Assembly (NCBI GenBank): GCA_023435985.1
Contig: JAEZKY010000067.1
Span: forward strand, 1-12,756
Direction: 5' to 3'
Length of the DNA stretch: 12,756 nt
Source of the DNA: Bacillota bacterium
Lineage (GTDB): Bacteria > Bacillota > Clostridia > Clostridiales > Clostridiaceae
Position 1 is the stretch's first letter. Each line of letters opens with the position of its first letter. The notes under the pieces were generated by a model. That model did not search any database and had not been told where the DNA came from. It worked only from the letters and a program-made list of their open reading frames with translations. Made by a program: the position numbers and the translations under genes. Shown here in pieces: positions 6,195-12,756 of this stretch.

Positions 6195-9110
6195 ATGGCA
6201 AAGAAAAACGAAAATATTATACCTAAGGATAATAATATAATTGGTATTCCAATTGAAGAGGCAATGCCAGAAAATTATTTACCATATGCAATAGAAGTTG
6301 CTAAAGATAGAGCACTTCCAGATGTCAGAGACGGACTTAAACCTGTACACAGAAGAATTTTATATGGCTCATATATGCTTAAGGCTTTTCCGGATAGGCC
6401 TTATTACAAATCAGCAAGAATAGTTGGAGATATTCTTGGTAAATTTCATCCTCATGGAGATACATCAGTCTATGAAGCAATGGTAATTTTGGCACAAGAT
6501 TTTTCTACAAGAGAACCATTGATTGAAGGACATGGAAACTGGGGATCTATAGATGGTGATGGAGCAGCAGCTATGAGATATACAGAAGCGAGATTATCGC
6601 CTATTGCGATGGAAATGCTGCGAGATATAGATAAAGACACTGTAGAAATGATTCCGAATTACTCTGATAGCGAAATGGAACCTAAAGTATTACCAAGCAG
6701 GTATCCTAATCTCTTAGTAAATGGTGCCTTTGGTATAGCAGTTGGTCTTGCAACCAATATACCGCCTCATAATTTAGAAGAAGTAACTAATGGGGTATTA
6801 GCTTATATAGATAATAATGAAATGACTACTTCTGAGCTAATGCAATACATAAAGGGACCAGATTTACCTACAGGTGGAATTTTAATTGGAGAAAATTCTA
6901 TTTTGTCTGCATATGAAACCGGAGAAGGCAAAGTTGCATATAGAGCTAAGACTAATATAGAAAAATTAGAAAATGGAAGAATAGGAATAGTAATAACTGA
7001 ATTCCCATATAGAAGAAATAAATCTAGGATTCTTCAAACTATATCTGAAATGACAGGAGATAAAAGACATGCAAAAGCGTTAGAATCTATAACAGATATT
7101 AGAGACGAATCTGATAGAAATGGTATTAGAGCTGTAATAGAATTAAAGAAAAATGCAGATGAAGATGTTGCAGATAAAGTATTAAAATATTTATTTAAAA
7201 AGACTGATTTACAATGTAATGTAAGTTTTAATATGGTAGCCCTTGCAAATGGTAAACCAGAAACCATGAGTTTAAAAGCCATAATAAAATACTATGTAGA
7301 GCATCAAAAAGAGATAGTAACAAGAAGAACTCAAAAAGAACTTGATGTAGCTAAGAAAAGGCATCATATCGTAGAAGGTTTTATAAAAGCAATAAGTATA
7401 TTAGACGAAGTTATAGCAACAATTCGAGGTTCCAAATCTAAAAAAGATGCTTCAGATAATTTAATAAATAAATTTGAATTTTCAGAGGCGCAGGCTCAAG
7501 CTATATTGGAACTTATGTTGTATAGATTGACAGGTCTTGAAATAGAAATATTCGAAAAGGAATATGCACAGCTTGAAAAATTGATTAAAAAGCTTGAGAA
7601 GATCCTATCTAATGAAAAAGAGCTTTTAAAAGTAATTAAAACTGAGCTTAAAGAAATCTGCGATAAATATGCAGATAAAAGAAGGACTCAAATTATACAT
7701 GATGATAATGAGAGCAAAATAGATGTTGAAGAACTGATAGTAGTAGAAGATGTAGTAATTACAATATCAAAAGATGGATTTGCAAAGAGAATACCTGTTA
7801 AAAATTATAATAGATCAAGTTCCGATCCAGAAGATATTGAATATAGAGAAGGAGATTCCTTAAAATATTTAATAAATTCAAATACGAAGGATACATTATT
7901 AATATTTACTGATAAAGGATTTATGTATCAGACAAAAGGTATTAACATTCCAGAACTTAGATGGAAAGAAAAAGGAGATAGATTAGACGAAGTTATCAAA
8001 TCATTAAATCTTGATAATGAGAAAATAGTTGCTGTAATATCTTTAGATAATTTCATTCCAGATAAAGCATTTAGATTCATAACGAAGGGTGGAGGAATTA
8101 AGCTAAGTTCTTTAGAGAAATTCCAAACGTCGTATGCTAAGCTTCAGGCTTTAAAGCTTAGAGAGGGAGACGAATTGATAGATGTAGCAATAAAAGATTT
8201 AGAAGAAGAAAATAAATTTTTAAAAATTAAGAGCAAACTAGATTTAGAATTTACTCTTGAAGTGAAAAAACTTGAAGATACTTCACGAAATATATTACCT
8301 ATTCAATTATTTAATTTTGCTCAAGATGATGAAATTGTTGAGGTTCAAGATAGCGAGGAAATAGAATTCTTTGAACTAAATATTGGTATTACGGATAAAA
8401 ATAAGTTTAAGGCTTTTGAAAGAATTAAAGAAGATTCATTAAAGGTTAAAACTAATTCTTTAAAAGAATTACTATTGTTCAGTAATAAAGGCTATGTCTA
8501 TAAGTTACCTGTATTTCTAATGAAGAATGTTTTAGCTGGTGAAATGCCAGTAGAAGCATTTTTGGGAAAATTAGAAAAGGGAGAAAAAATTATCAGCATA
8601 GTTTCAATTGAGTCTTATGAAGAGGAATTAGGAGTATATACATTTACTAAAAAAGGAATGATTAAAAAGACTTTACTTAAAGAATTTGAAGGAGAATTCT
8701 TTAAACAAGTATGTTATAAGTTTAAATTTGAAGATGATGAAGTAATTTCAGTAGAAATAAATCAGGCAAAATTCGGTCATTTAATTATGATAACTAAAAA
8801 AGGAATGGCTATAAGATTTCCGGTTGAGAATGTTAGTGTTATGGGAAAAGTGGCTTCAGGTGTTACAGGGATAAGTCTAAGGGACGAGGATGAAGTGATT
8901 TTTGGGAAATATCATAGCAACTATATTGGCAGTGAAGGAAATAGTGTCACATTATCATCAAGTGATACACAAATATTATTAGTTTCAAAGTCAAAGGAAA
9001 AATCAATTGTTAAGATAAATGATATAAAGCTGCAAAATAGAGCTGGAAGAGGTGCAAGCATAATGATGGTTGTACTTGATGATGAGATAAAAGATGTAAC
9101 ACTTAACTAG
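6195..9110 (+). CDS. parC: Type IIA DNA topoisomerase A (breakage-reunion) subunit, topoisomerase IV-like
   Basis: This subunit cuts and rejoins DNA through a tyrosine-phosphate link and works with the B subunit encoded upstream. The winged-helix catalytic region contains VRDGLKPVHRRIL (45-57), KFHPHGDTSVYEAM (84-96, the quinolone-determining region) and AAAMRYTEARLS with catalytic Y129 preceded by R128. A coiled-coil and C-gate region follows, then from about residue 520 a C-terminal part with six or seven beta-pinwheel blade-like repeats of the type TDKGFMY, TKKGMIKK and TKKGMAIRFP. The first blade has no QRRGGKG GyrA box, which favours ParC. A degenerate relative, QNRAGRG, occurs at 947-953 in the last blade. 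At 971 residues it is longer than typical ParC or GyrA (about 750-875). The GGGAG ribosome site at 6185-6189 supports ATG 6195. Confidence 0.9.
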   Translation: MAKKNENIIPKDNNIIGIPIEEAMPENYLPYAIEVAKDRALPDVRDGLKPVHRRILYGSYMLKAFPDRPYYKSARIVGDILGKFHPHGDTSVYEAMVILAQDFSTREPLIEGHGNWGSIDGDGAAAMRYTEARLSPIAMEMLRDIDKDTVEMIPNYSDSEMEPKVLPSRYPNLLVNGAFGIAVGLATNIPPHNLEEVTNGVLAYIDNNEMTTSELMQYIKGPDLPTGGILIGENSILSAYETGEGKVAYRAKTNIEKLENGRIGIVITEFPYRRNKSRILQTISEMTGDKRHAKALESITDIRDESDRNGIRAVIELKKNADEDVADKVLKYLFKKTDLQCNVSFNMVALANGKPETMSLKAIIKYYVEHQKEIVTRRTQKELDVAKKRHHIVEGFIKAISILDEVIATIRGSKSKKDASDNLINKFEFSEAQAQAILELMLYRLTGLEIEIFEKEYAQLEKLIKKLEKILSNEKELLKVIKTELKEICDKYADKRRTQIIHDDNESKIDVEELIVVEDVVITISKDGFAKRIPVKNYNRSSSDPEDIEYREGDSLKYLINSNTKDTLLIFTDKGFMYQTKGINIPELRWKEKGDRLDEVIKSLNLDNEKIVAVISLDNFIPDKAFRFITKGGGIKLSSLEKFQTSYAKLQALKLREGDELIDVAIKDLEEENKFLKIKSKLDLEFTLEVKKLEDTSRNILPIQLFNFAQDDEIVEVQDSEEIEFFELNIGITDKNKFKAFERIKEDSLKVKTNSLKELLLFSNKGYVYKLPVFLMKNVLAGEMPVEAFLGKLEKGEKIISIVSIESYEEELGVYTFTKKGMIKKTLLKEFEGEFFKQVCYKFKFEDDEVISVEINQAKFGHLIMITKKGMAIRFPVENVSVMGKVASGVTGISLRDEDEVIFGKYHSNYIGSEGNSVTLSSSDTQILLVSKSKEKSIVKINDIKLQNRAGRGASIMMVVLDDEIKDVTLN

Positions 9111-9163
9111 TTATGAGTTATAGTTGGAAAATTATTTTATATAATAACTTATAACTTTTAACT
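9109..9163. repeat. Short inverted heptamer repeat, copy D, overlapping the parC stop codon
   Basis: AGTTATG AGTTATA (9109-9122) pairs with 9150-9163 at 12 of 14 positions around a 27-nt A+T-rich loop. The first two bases belong to the parC stop codon TAG. The heptamers match those of the pfpI-recJ element, but the core blocks are absent, so this may be a deletion derivative or a minimal form. Two further AGTTATA copies at 9187-9193 and 9202-9208 may be outlying remnants. It could also weakly terminate the parC message, though it lacks a following T-run. Confidence 0.65.
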
Positions 9164-9175
9164 TTGAATCTGTGG

Positions 9176-9184
9176 TGGTATAAT
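9176..9184 (+). promoter_or_regulatory. Extended -10 promoter for the DJ-1/PfpI gene
   Basis: TGGTATAAT is a perfect extended -10 element (TGN followed by TATAAT at 9179-9184). No good -35 is present at 17 bp; TTAACT at 9158-9163, spaced 15 bp, is the nearest. Extended -10 promoters can work without a -35. Transcription would begin near 9191, giving a leader of about 125 nt containing the hairpin at 9210-9248. Confidence 0.65.
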
Positions 9185-9209
9185 GTAGTTATAAATATAA
9201 GAGTTATAG

Positions 9210-9248
9210 AATGAGGATGTTCTAAATTGAGTTTAGAATATCCTCATT
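9210..9248 (+). promoter_or_regulatory. 17-bp leader hairpin upstream of the DJ-1/PfpI gene
   Basis: Bases 9210-9226 pair with 9232-9248 over 17 positions with a single G.T wobble, around the 5-nt loop TTGAG. It lies about 20 nt after the predicted transcription start and about 54 nt before the ribosome site. It is followed by AGTCATG, not a T-run, so it is not a standard terminator. A 5' stabilising hairpin, an operator or an attenuator-like element are all possible. It does not resemble any riboswitch I can name. Confidence 0.6.
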
Positions 9249-9315
9249 TAGTCATGTTAGTAAAATATTTGATTATATATTTTTTGATGTGGCATAAATT
9301 TAAGGAGGGATTTAT

Positions 9316-9867
9316 ATGAAAAGAGTATGCATATTATTAGCAGAAGGTTTTGAAGAAATAGAAGCTTTAACTGTATCAGATATAATGAGAAGAGCAGAAG
9401 TAACCTGCGACTTAGTGTCAATCGGAGGAAAACAAGTGAAATCAAGCCATGGAGTAATAGTAGAGGCAGATAAAATTTTTGAAGAAGATATGGATTATGA
9501 TCTTGTAGTTATTCCAGGTGGGATGCCAGGAGCAACTAATTTAAGAGATGATGATAGAGTAATAAAATTTGTAAAAAAACAGAATAAAGAAGGAAAGTTA
9601 ATAGGAGCAATATGTGCAGGACCAATAGTACTAGGAAGAGCTGGACTTACAGAAGGAAGAGATATAACATCTTATCCAGGATATGAGGATGAATTGCCAA
9701 ACTGTGAGTATTTAGAAGAAGCTGTAGTTGTGGATGAAAATATAATAACTAGTAGAGGACCTGCGACAGCGATGACATTTGCTTATAAATTATTAGAAAT
9801 TCTTGGATATGCCCATAAAGTAGAGGGGATTTCTTCAGGTATGTTATATAAAATGTTTATAGGATAA
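9316..9867 (+). CDS. DJ-1/PfpI family protein (YajL/DJ-1-like subgroup)
   Basis: A cytoplasmic single-domain protein of 183 residues, the usual length of the bacterial DJ-1/YajL group. The core motifs are LLAEGFEEIEA with E16 at the position of the conserved active-site glutamate, VVIPGGMPGATNLRDD (64-79), and the nucleophile elbow IGAICAGP with C100. A conserved SRGPATAM segment follows. Relatives have been linked to oxidative-stress protection and proposed glyoxalase or deglycase activity. Older annotations call them ThiJ or 4-methyl-5-thiazole monophosphate biosynthesis protein, which is not supported here. AAGGAGG at 9302-9308 lies 7 bp before ATG 9316. It has its own likely promoter and hairpin leader and is separated from recJ by a heptamer-armed repeat. 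The precise reaction cannot be told from the sequence. Confidence 0.9.
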   Translation: MKRVCILLAEGFEEIEALTVSDIMRRAEVTCDLVSIGGKQVKSSHGVIVEADKIFEEDMDYDLVVIPGGMPGATNLRDDDRVIKFVKKQNKEGKLIGAICAGPIVLGRAGLTEGRDITSYPGYEDELPNCEYLEEAVVVDENIITSRGPATAMTFAYKLLEILGYAHKVEGISSGMLYKMFIG

Positions 9868-9879
9868 AATCCCTTTCTT

Positions 9880-10116
9880 AGTTATGAGTGATGAGTTATA
9901 AGTGATAAGTTAAAGAAGAAAAGCCTACGGCTTTTCTGAAAAATAATATTTAGGAAATTCCCTAAAGGGGAAAAGTGATACTCCAAAAGTGAGAACTCAA
10001 ATTTTATATTTCGATTCTCGAACTTTCACCTTGTGTGCATCTTGTATTTGGGTAGTAGAACTTTCTCCTTGGAGCTTCATCATAAACTTATAACTCATAA
10101 CTTATAATTTATAACT
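9880..10116. repeat. Heptamer-armed intergenic repeat, copy B (between the DJ-1 gene and recJ)
   Basis: The left arm is five heptamers (9880-9914): AGTTATG, AGTGATG, AGTTATA, AGTGATA, AGTTAAA. The right arm is five inverted heptamers (10082-10116): ATAAACT, TATAACT, CATAACT, TATAATT, TATAACT. The core opens with a perfect 9-bp hairpin (9917-9925 with 9929-9937, loop TAC), then two 14-bp units (9973-9986, 9987-10000). A duplicated right block follows: GAACTTTC.CCTTG occurs at 10020-10033 and again at 10058-10071. It starts 12 bp after the DJ-1 stop and ends 16 bp before the recJ ribosome site. Confidence 0.85.
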
Positions 10117-10142
10117 AGAATGTGGTGCGTAGAGGAGAAATA

Positions 10143-11909
10143 ATGACAGAACGATGGTTTATTAAGAATATAAAAGCTGATTATAAGCAGATATCAAAAA
10201 AATATGAAATTACAGAACTTATGAGTAAGCTTATAGTAAATAGAAATATTATTAATGATGAAATGATAAGAAGTTATATAAACCCAGAGCTTAATATGCT
10301 TCATAATCCAAGAGAAATGAAGGATTTAGAGGAAGCCGTTGAAATAATTCTTGATAAAATAAATTTAGGTAAAAAAATAAGGATTGTTGGAGATTATGAT
10401 GTAGATGGTGTAATAAGCATTTATATTTTATATAAAGCATTAAAAAGATGTAATGCTAATGTGGATTATGAAATTCCAGATAGAATTAAAGATGGGTATG
10501 GAATAAATATTAATATAATAAAACAAGCAAAAGAAGATGGAGTAGATACAATTTTGACTTGTGATAATGGTATATCAGCTATAGAACAAATAAAGTATGC
10601 CAAAGATTTAGGGCTTACTGTAATAGTAACAGATCATCATGATATACCATTTATTGAAGAGGAAGATAAAAATAGGACATTTATAAGTCCAAGTGCAGAT
10701 GTAATAGTAAACCCTAAGCAGGAAGAGTGTAACTATAAATTCAAACAATTATGTGGTGCAGGAGTTGCATTTAAACTTGTAGAAGTGCTTTATGAAAATT
10801 TAAGTATAGATAAAGAAGAAGCTTATAAATTTATAGAATTTCTAGCAATTGCAACTGTTTGCGATGTTGTAGATTTAGTTGATGAAAATAGAATTTTTGT
10901 TAAAAAAGGACTTGAATTAATAAATAGAACCACTAATTTAGGATTGAAGGAATTAATACGGGAATCAGAATTAGGAGAGAAAACTTTATCTGTATATCAC
11001 TTGGGATTTATAATAGGACCATGTATAAATGCATCAGGAAGATTAGATTCTGCTAAAAAGGGATTAGAATTATTGCTTTCAGATGATGAAGAAGATGCAG
11101 TCAAATTGGCTAAAGAAATAGTCAGGTTAAATGAAGAAAGAAAGGACATGACTATGAAAGGGGTGGAGGCTGCTATAGAAATCATTGAAAAAAATGGATT
11201 TATAAATGATAAGGTATTTGTTATTTATATTCCAGATGTCCATGAAAGTTTAGCAGGAATAATAGCTGGAAGAATACGGGAAAAATATAATGTTCCAACT
11301 TTAGTCATAACTAAATCGGAAAGTGGTGTAAAGGGCTCTGCAAGATCTATAGAAGAATATAATATGTTTGAAGAACTTGTTAAATGCAAAGATATACTTG
11401 ATAAATTTGGAGGACATCCTATGGCAGCAGGTTTCTCATTAAAAGAAGAAAATATAGATGGACTTAGAAAAAGATTGAATGAAAATACAATATTAGATGA
11501 TGAAGATTTACTAAAAAAAGTCACTATAGATTGTGTGCTTCCACTAGACTCAATAAGTTATGAATTAATTAATAATTTGCAAGAATTGGAACCGTTCGGT
11601 AAGGCTAATTCTAAACCATTATTTGCTGAAAAAGACGTTAACTTGTTAAAAGCAGCAATACTTGGCAAGAATAAAAATGTACTTAAATTAAAGGTGAAAA
11701 CTAGGCAGAATAAAGTTATTGATGCAATTTATTTTGGAGATATCAGTGAATTTGAAGAGCTAATAACCGATAAGTTTGGAGCAGAGGAACTGCAAAAGCT
11801 TTACGATGGAGCATATAATGATGTAAGATTGGATTTTGTATTCTATCCTAGTATTAATGAATATAATGGTAATACCACAATTCAAATTGTAGTGCAAAAT
11901 TACAGATAG
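10143..11909 (+). CDS. recJ: Single-stranded-DNA-specific 5'-3' exonuclease RecJ
   Basis: RecJ degrades single-stranded DNA 5' to 3' in recombinational repair and mismatch-excision pathways. The DHH phosphoesterase motifs are clear: GDYDVDG (83-89), TCDNG (139-143) and TDHH (163-166) for metal binding, with CGAG and ATVCD further on. The DHHA1 part contains KGSARS and FGGHPMAAGF, with G423, G424 and H425. The C-terminal region with EPFGKANSKPLF is the OB-fold part. At 588 residues it is close to E. coli RecJ in length and lacks the longer C-terminal extension of Bacillus-type RecJ. ATG 10143 is chosen because AGGAG at 10133-10137 is 5 bp upstream; in-frame GTG codons at 10122 and 10125 would place that site inside the gene. 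Both flanking gaps are filled by heptamer-armed repeats. Confidence 0.93.
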   Translation: MTERWFIKNIKADYKQISKKYEITELMSKLIVNRNIINDEMIRSYINPELNMLHNPREMKDLEEAVEIILDKINLGKKIRIVGDYDVDGVISIYILYKALKRCNANVDYEIPDRIKDGYGININIIKQAKEDGVDTILTCDNGISAIEQIKYAKDLGLTVIVTDHHDIPFIEEEDKNRTFISPSADVIVNPKQEECNYKFKQLCGAGVAFKLVEVLYENLSIDKEEAYKFIEFLAIATVCDVVDLVDENRIFVKKGLELINRTTNLGLKELIRESELGEKTLSVYHLGFIIGPCINASGRLDSAKKGLELLLSDDEEDAVKLAKEIVRLNEERKDMTMKGVEAAIEIIEKNGFINDKVFVIYIPDVHESLAGIIAGRIREKYNVPTLVITKSESGVKGSARSIEEYNMFEELVKCKDILDKFGGHPMAAGFSLKEENIDGLRKRLNENTILDDEDLLKKVTIDCVLPLDSISYELINNLQELEPFGKANSKPLFAEKDVNLLKAAILGKNKNVLKLKVKTRQNKVIDAIYFGDISEFEELITDKFGAEELQKLYDGAYNDVRLDFVFYPSINEYNGNTTIQIVVQNYR

Positions 11910-11916
11910 TTAATTT

Positions 11917-12112
11917 AGTTTGCAGTTTACAATGCACAGTTCACAGTTGAAGGAATAAATTTTTTCAAAGTTTAATAAAATTAAAGAAATCCTGCGAGGA
12001 AAAGTGAGAATTAAAATTTGAAGTAAAAGCCCAAAAGTGAATGTTCAAATTTTATATTTAGAAACATGAATTTTCTCCGTAACTGTAAATTGTAAAATGT
12101 TAACTGTAAACT
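11917..12112. repeat. Heptamer-armed intergenic repeat, copy C (between recJ and murG)
   Basis: The left arm is five heptamers (11917-11951): AGTTTGC, AGTTTAC, AATGCAC, AGTTCAC, AGTTGAA. The right arm is five inverted heptamers (12078-12112): CGTAACT, GTAAATT, GTAAAAT, GTTAACT, GTAAACT. This copy has lost the AAAAGCC/GGCTTTT hairpin seen in copies A and B, but keeps three 14-bp units (12002-12015, 12021-12034, 12035-12048) and a degraded right block ending TTTTCTCC. It starts 7 bp after the recJ stop and ends a few bases before the murG ribosome site. Confidence 0.8.
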
Positions 12113-12133
12113 GACTAAGAGGAGTGTTTTTTG

Positions 12134-12756
12134 TTGAAATATAAAATAATAATGACAGGAGGAGGAACAGCAGGTCATGTTACTCCTAATTTAGCGTTAA
12201 TACCTAAATTAAAAGAAAAAGGATTTGAAATAAAATATATTGGAAGCATTGATGGGATTGAAAAAGAAATTATTAATAAAAATAATATACCTTTCTTTGG
12301 AATTTCATGTGGTAAATTAAGAAGATATTTTGACGTAAAGAATTTCACAGATCCATTTAAAATAATGAAGGGAATTGTGCAGGCTCTAAAGATTCTATCA
12401 AAGGAGAAACCAGATGTTATTTTTTCAAAAGGAGGTTTTGTAGCTGTACCAGTTGTCATTGCTGCTTCTATGAAAAAAATACCAGTAGTAGCACATGAAT
12501 CTGATATGACTCCAGGCCTTGCAAATAAATTATCTGCACCTTTTTGCGACAAGTTATGTGTAACTTTCAGAGAGAGTTTGAATTATGTGAAAGGAAATAA
12601 GGGAGTCCTTACAGGGAGTCCTATAAGAGAAGAAATACTTCATGGAGACAAAATAAAAGGAAAGAAAATATGTAATTTCAATGATGATAAAGAAATTCTT
12701 CTTATTATGGGTGGAAGCCTTGGTTCAAAATTAATAAATGAGGAAATAAGAGGAAT
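12134..12756 (+). CDS. murG: UDP-GlcNAc:undecaprenyl-PP-MurNAc-pentapeptide GlcNAc transferase MurG (3' end outside the window)
   Basis: MurG adds GlcNAc to lipid I to make lipid II, the last cytoplasmic step of peptidoglycan synthesis, at the inner face of the membrane. The 207 visible codons cover the N-terminal acceptor domain and the start of the UDP-GlcNAc-binding domain; a complete MurG is about 355 residues. Motifs are GGGTAGH (9-15), SKGGFV (98-103), HESDMTPGLANK (121-132), TGSPIR and MGGSLGS (192-198), matching the Firmicutes form. The start is a TTG: TTG 12134 gives MKYKIIMTGGG and lies 9 bp after AGGAG (12120-12124); an adjacent in-frame TTG at 12131 is the alternative. ATG 12152 would cut into the first strand of the fold. 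The preceding gap to recJ is a repeat element. Confidence 0.93.
   Translation, partial: MKYKIIMTGGGTAGHVTPNLALIPKLKEKGFEIKYIGSIDGIEKEIINKNNIPFFGISCGKLRRYFDVKNFTDPFKIMKGIVQALKILSKEKPDVIFSKGGFVAVPVVIAASMKKIPVVAHESDMTPGLANKLSAPFCDKLCVTFRESLNYVKGNKGVLTGSPIREEILHGDKIKGKKICNFNDDKEILLIMGGSLGSKLINEEIRG

Noticed and set aside
12175..12552. 125-residue reading frame on the minus strand
   Set aside because: It is the shadow of murG, whose + frame carries all family motifs; the other minus-strand frames lie opposite real genes or A+T-rich gaps and show no motifs or ribosome sites.

Overview
The window is 12.8 kb of strongly A+T-rich DNA. All eight protein genes lie on the + strand, with strong AGGAGG-type ribosome sites and codons ending mostly in A or T. 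Protein style (a Firmicutes-type MurG, an oligoendopeptidase F, a RecJ of about 590 residues and an extra type II topoisomerase pair) points to Clostridium sensu stricto, possibly near the C. beijerinckii group. That placement is by recognition only; no database search was possible.

Layout. Bases 1-840 are the 3' end of an oligoendopeptidase F gene (pepF). Next come a rhomboid-family intramembrane protease (981-1979) and a membrane-bound family 2 glycosyltransferase (2188-3594) closed by a clear intrinsic terminator (3636-3678). A 161-bp fold-back element with terminal inverted repeats and a 6-bp direct flank repeat (3684-3844) sits between that terminator and a near-consensus sigma-A promoter (3910-3938). 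The promoter drives a type IIA topoisomerase pair, B subunit (3996-5945) and A subunit (6195-9110). These look more like topoisomerase IV (ParE/ParC) than gyrase, because the A subunit has no GyrA box at the usual place. A DJ-1/PfpI-family gene with its own candidate promoter and a hairpin leader (9316-9867), recJ (10143-11909) and the 5' part of murG (12134 to the window end) follow.

The most unusual content is between the genes. Three intergenic gaps (5948-6176, 9880-10116, 11917-12112) are filled almost exactly, from the upstream stop codon to just before the next ribosome site, by one family of repeat element. Each element has a left arm of 5-6 tandem heptamers (consensus AGTTANN), a core of about 125-170 bp, and a right arm of 5 heptamers in inverted orientation. 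The core contains 14-bp units (about AAGTGANNNTCCAA), so the period of seven continues inside it. Two shorter relatives, arms with no recognisable core, lie just after pepF (849-893) and overlap the stop codon of the A-subunit gene (9109-9163). All five begin within 13 bp of a stop codon.

Functionally the genes are housekeeping: chromosome topology and decatenation, recombination and repair, peptidoglycan synthesis, peptide turnover, membrane proteolysis and a surface-polysaccharide-type glycosyltransferase. They do not form one obvious pathway. The repeat elements are transcribed with the genes unless a promoter intervenes, and could act as RNA hairpins in the polycistronic message.
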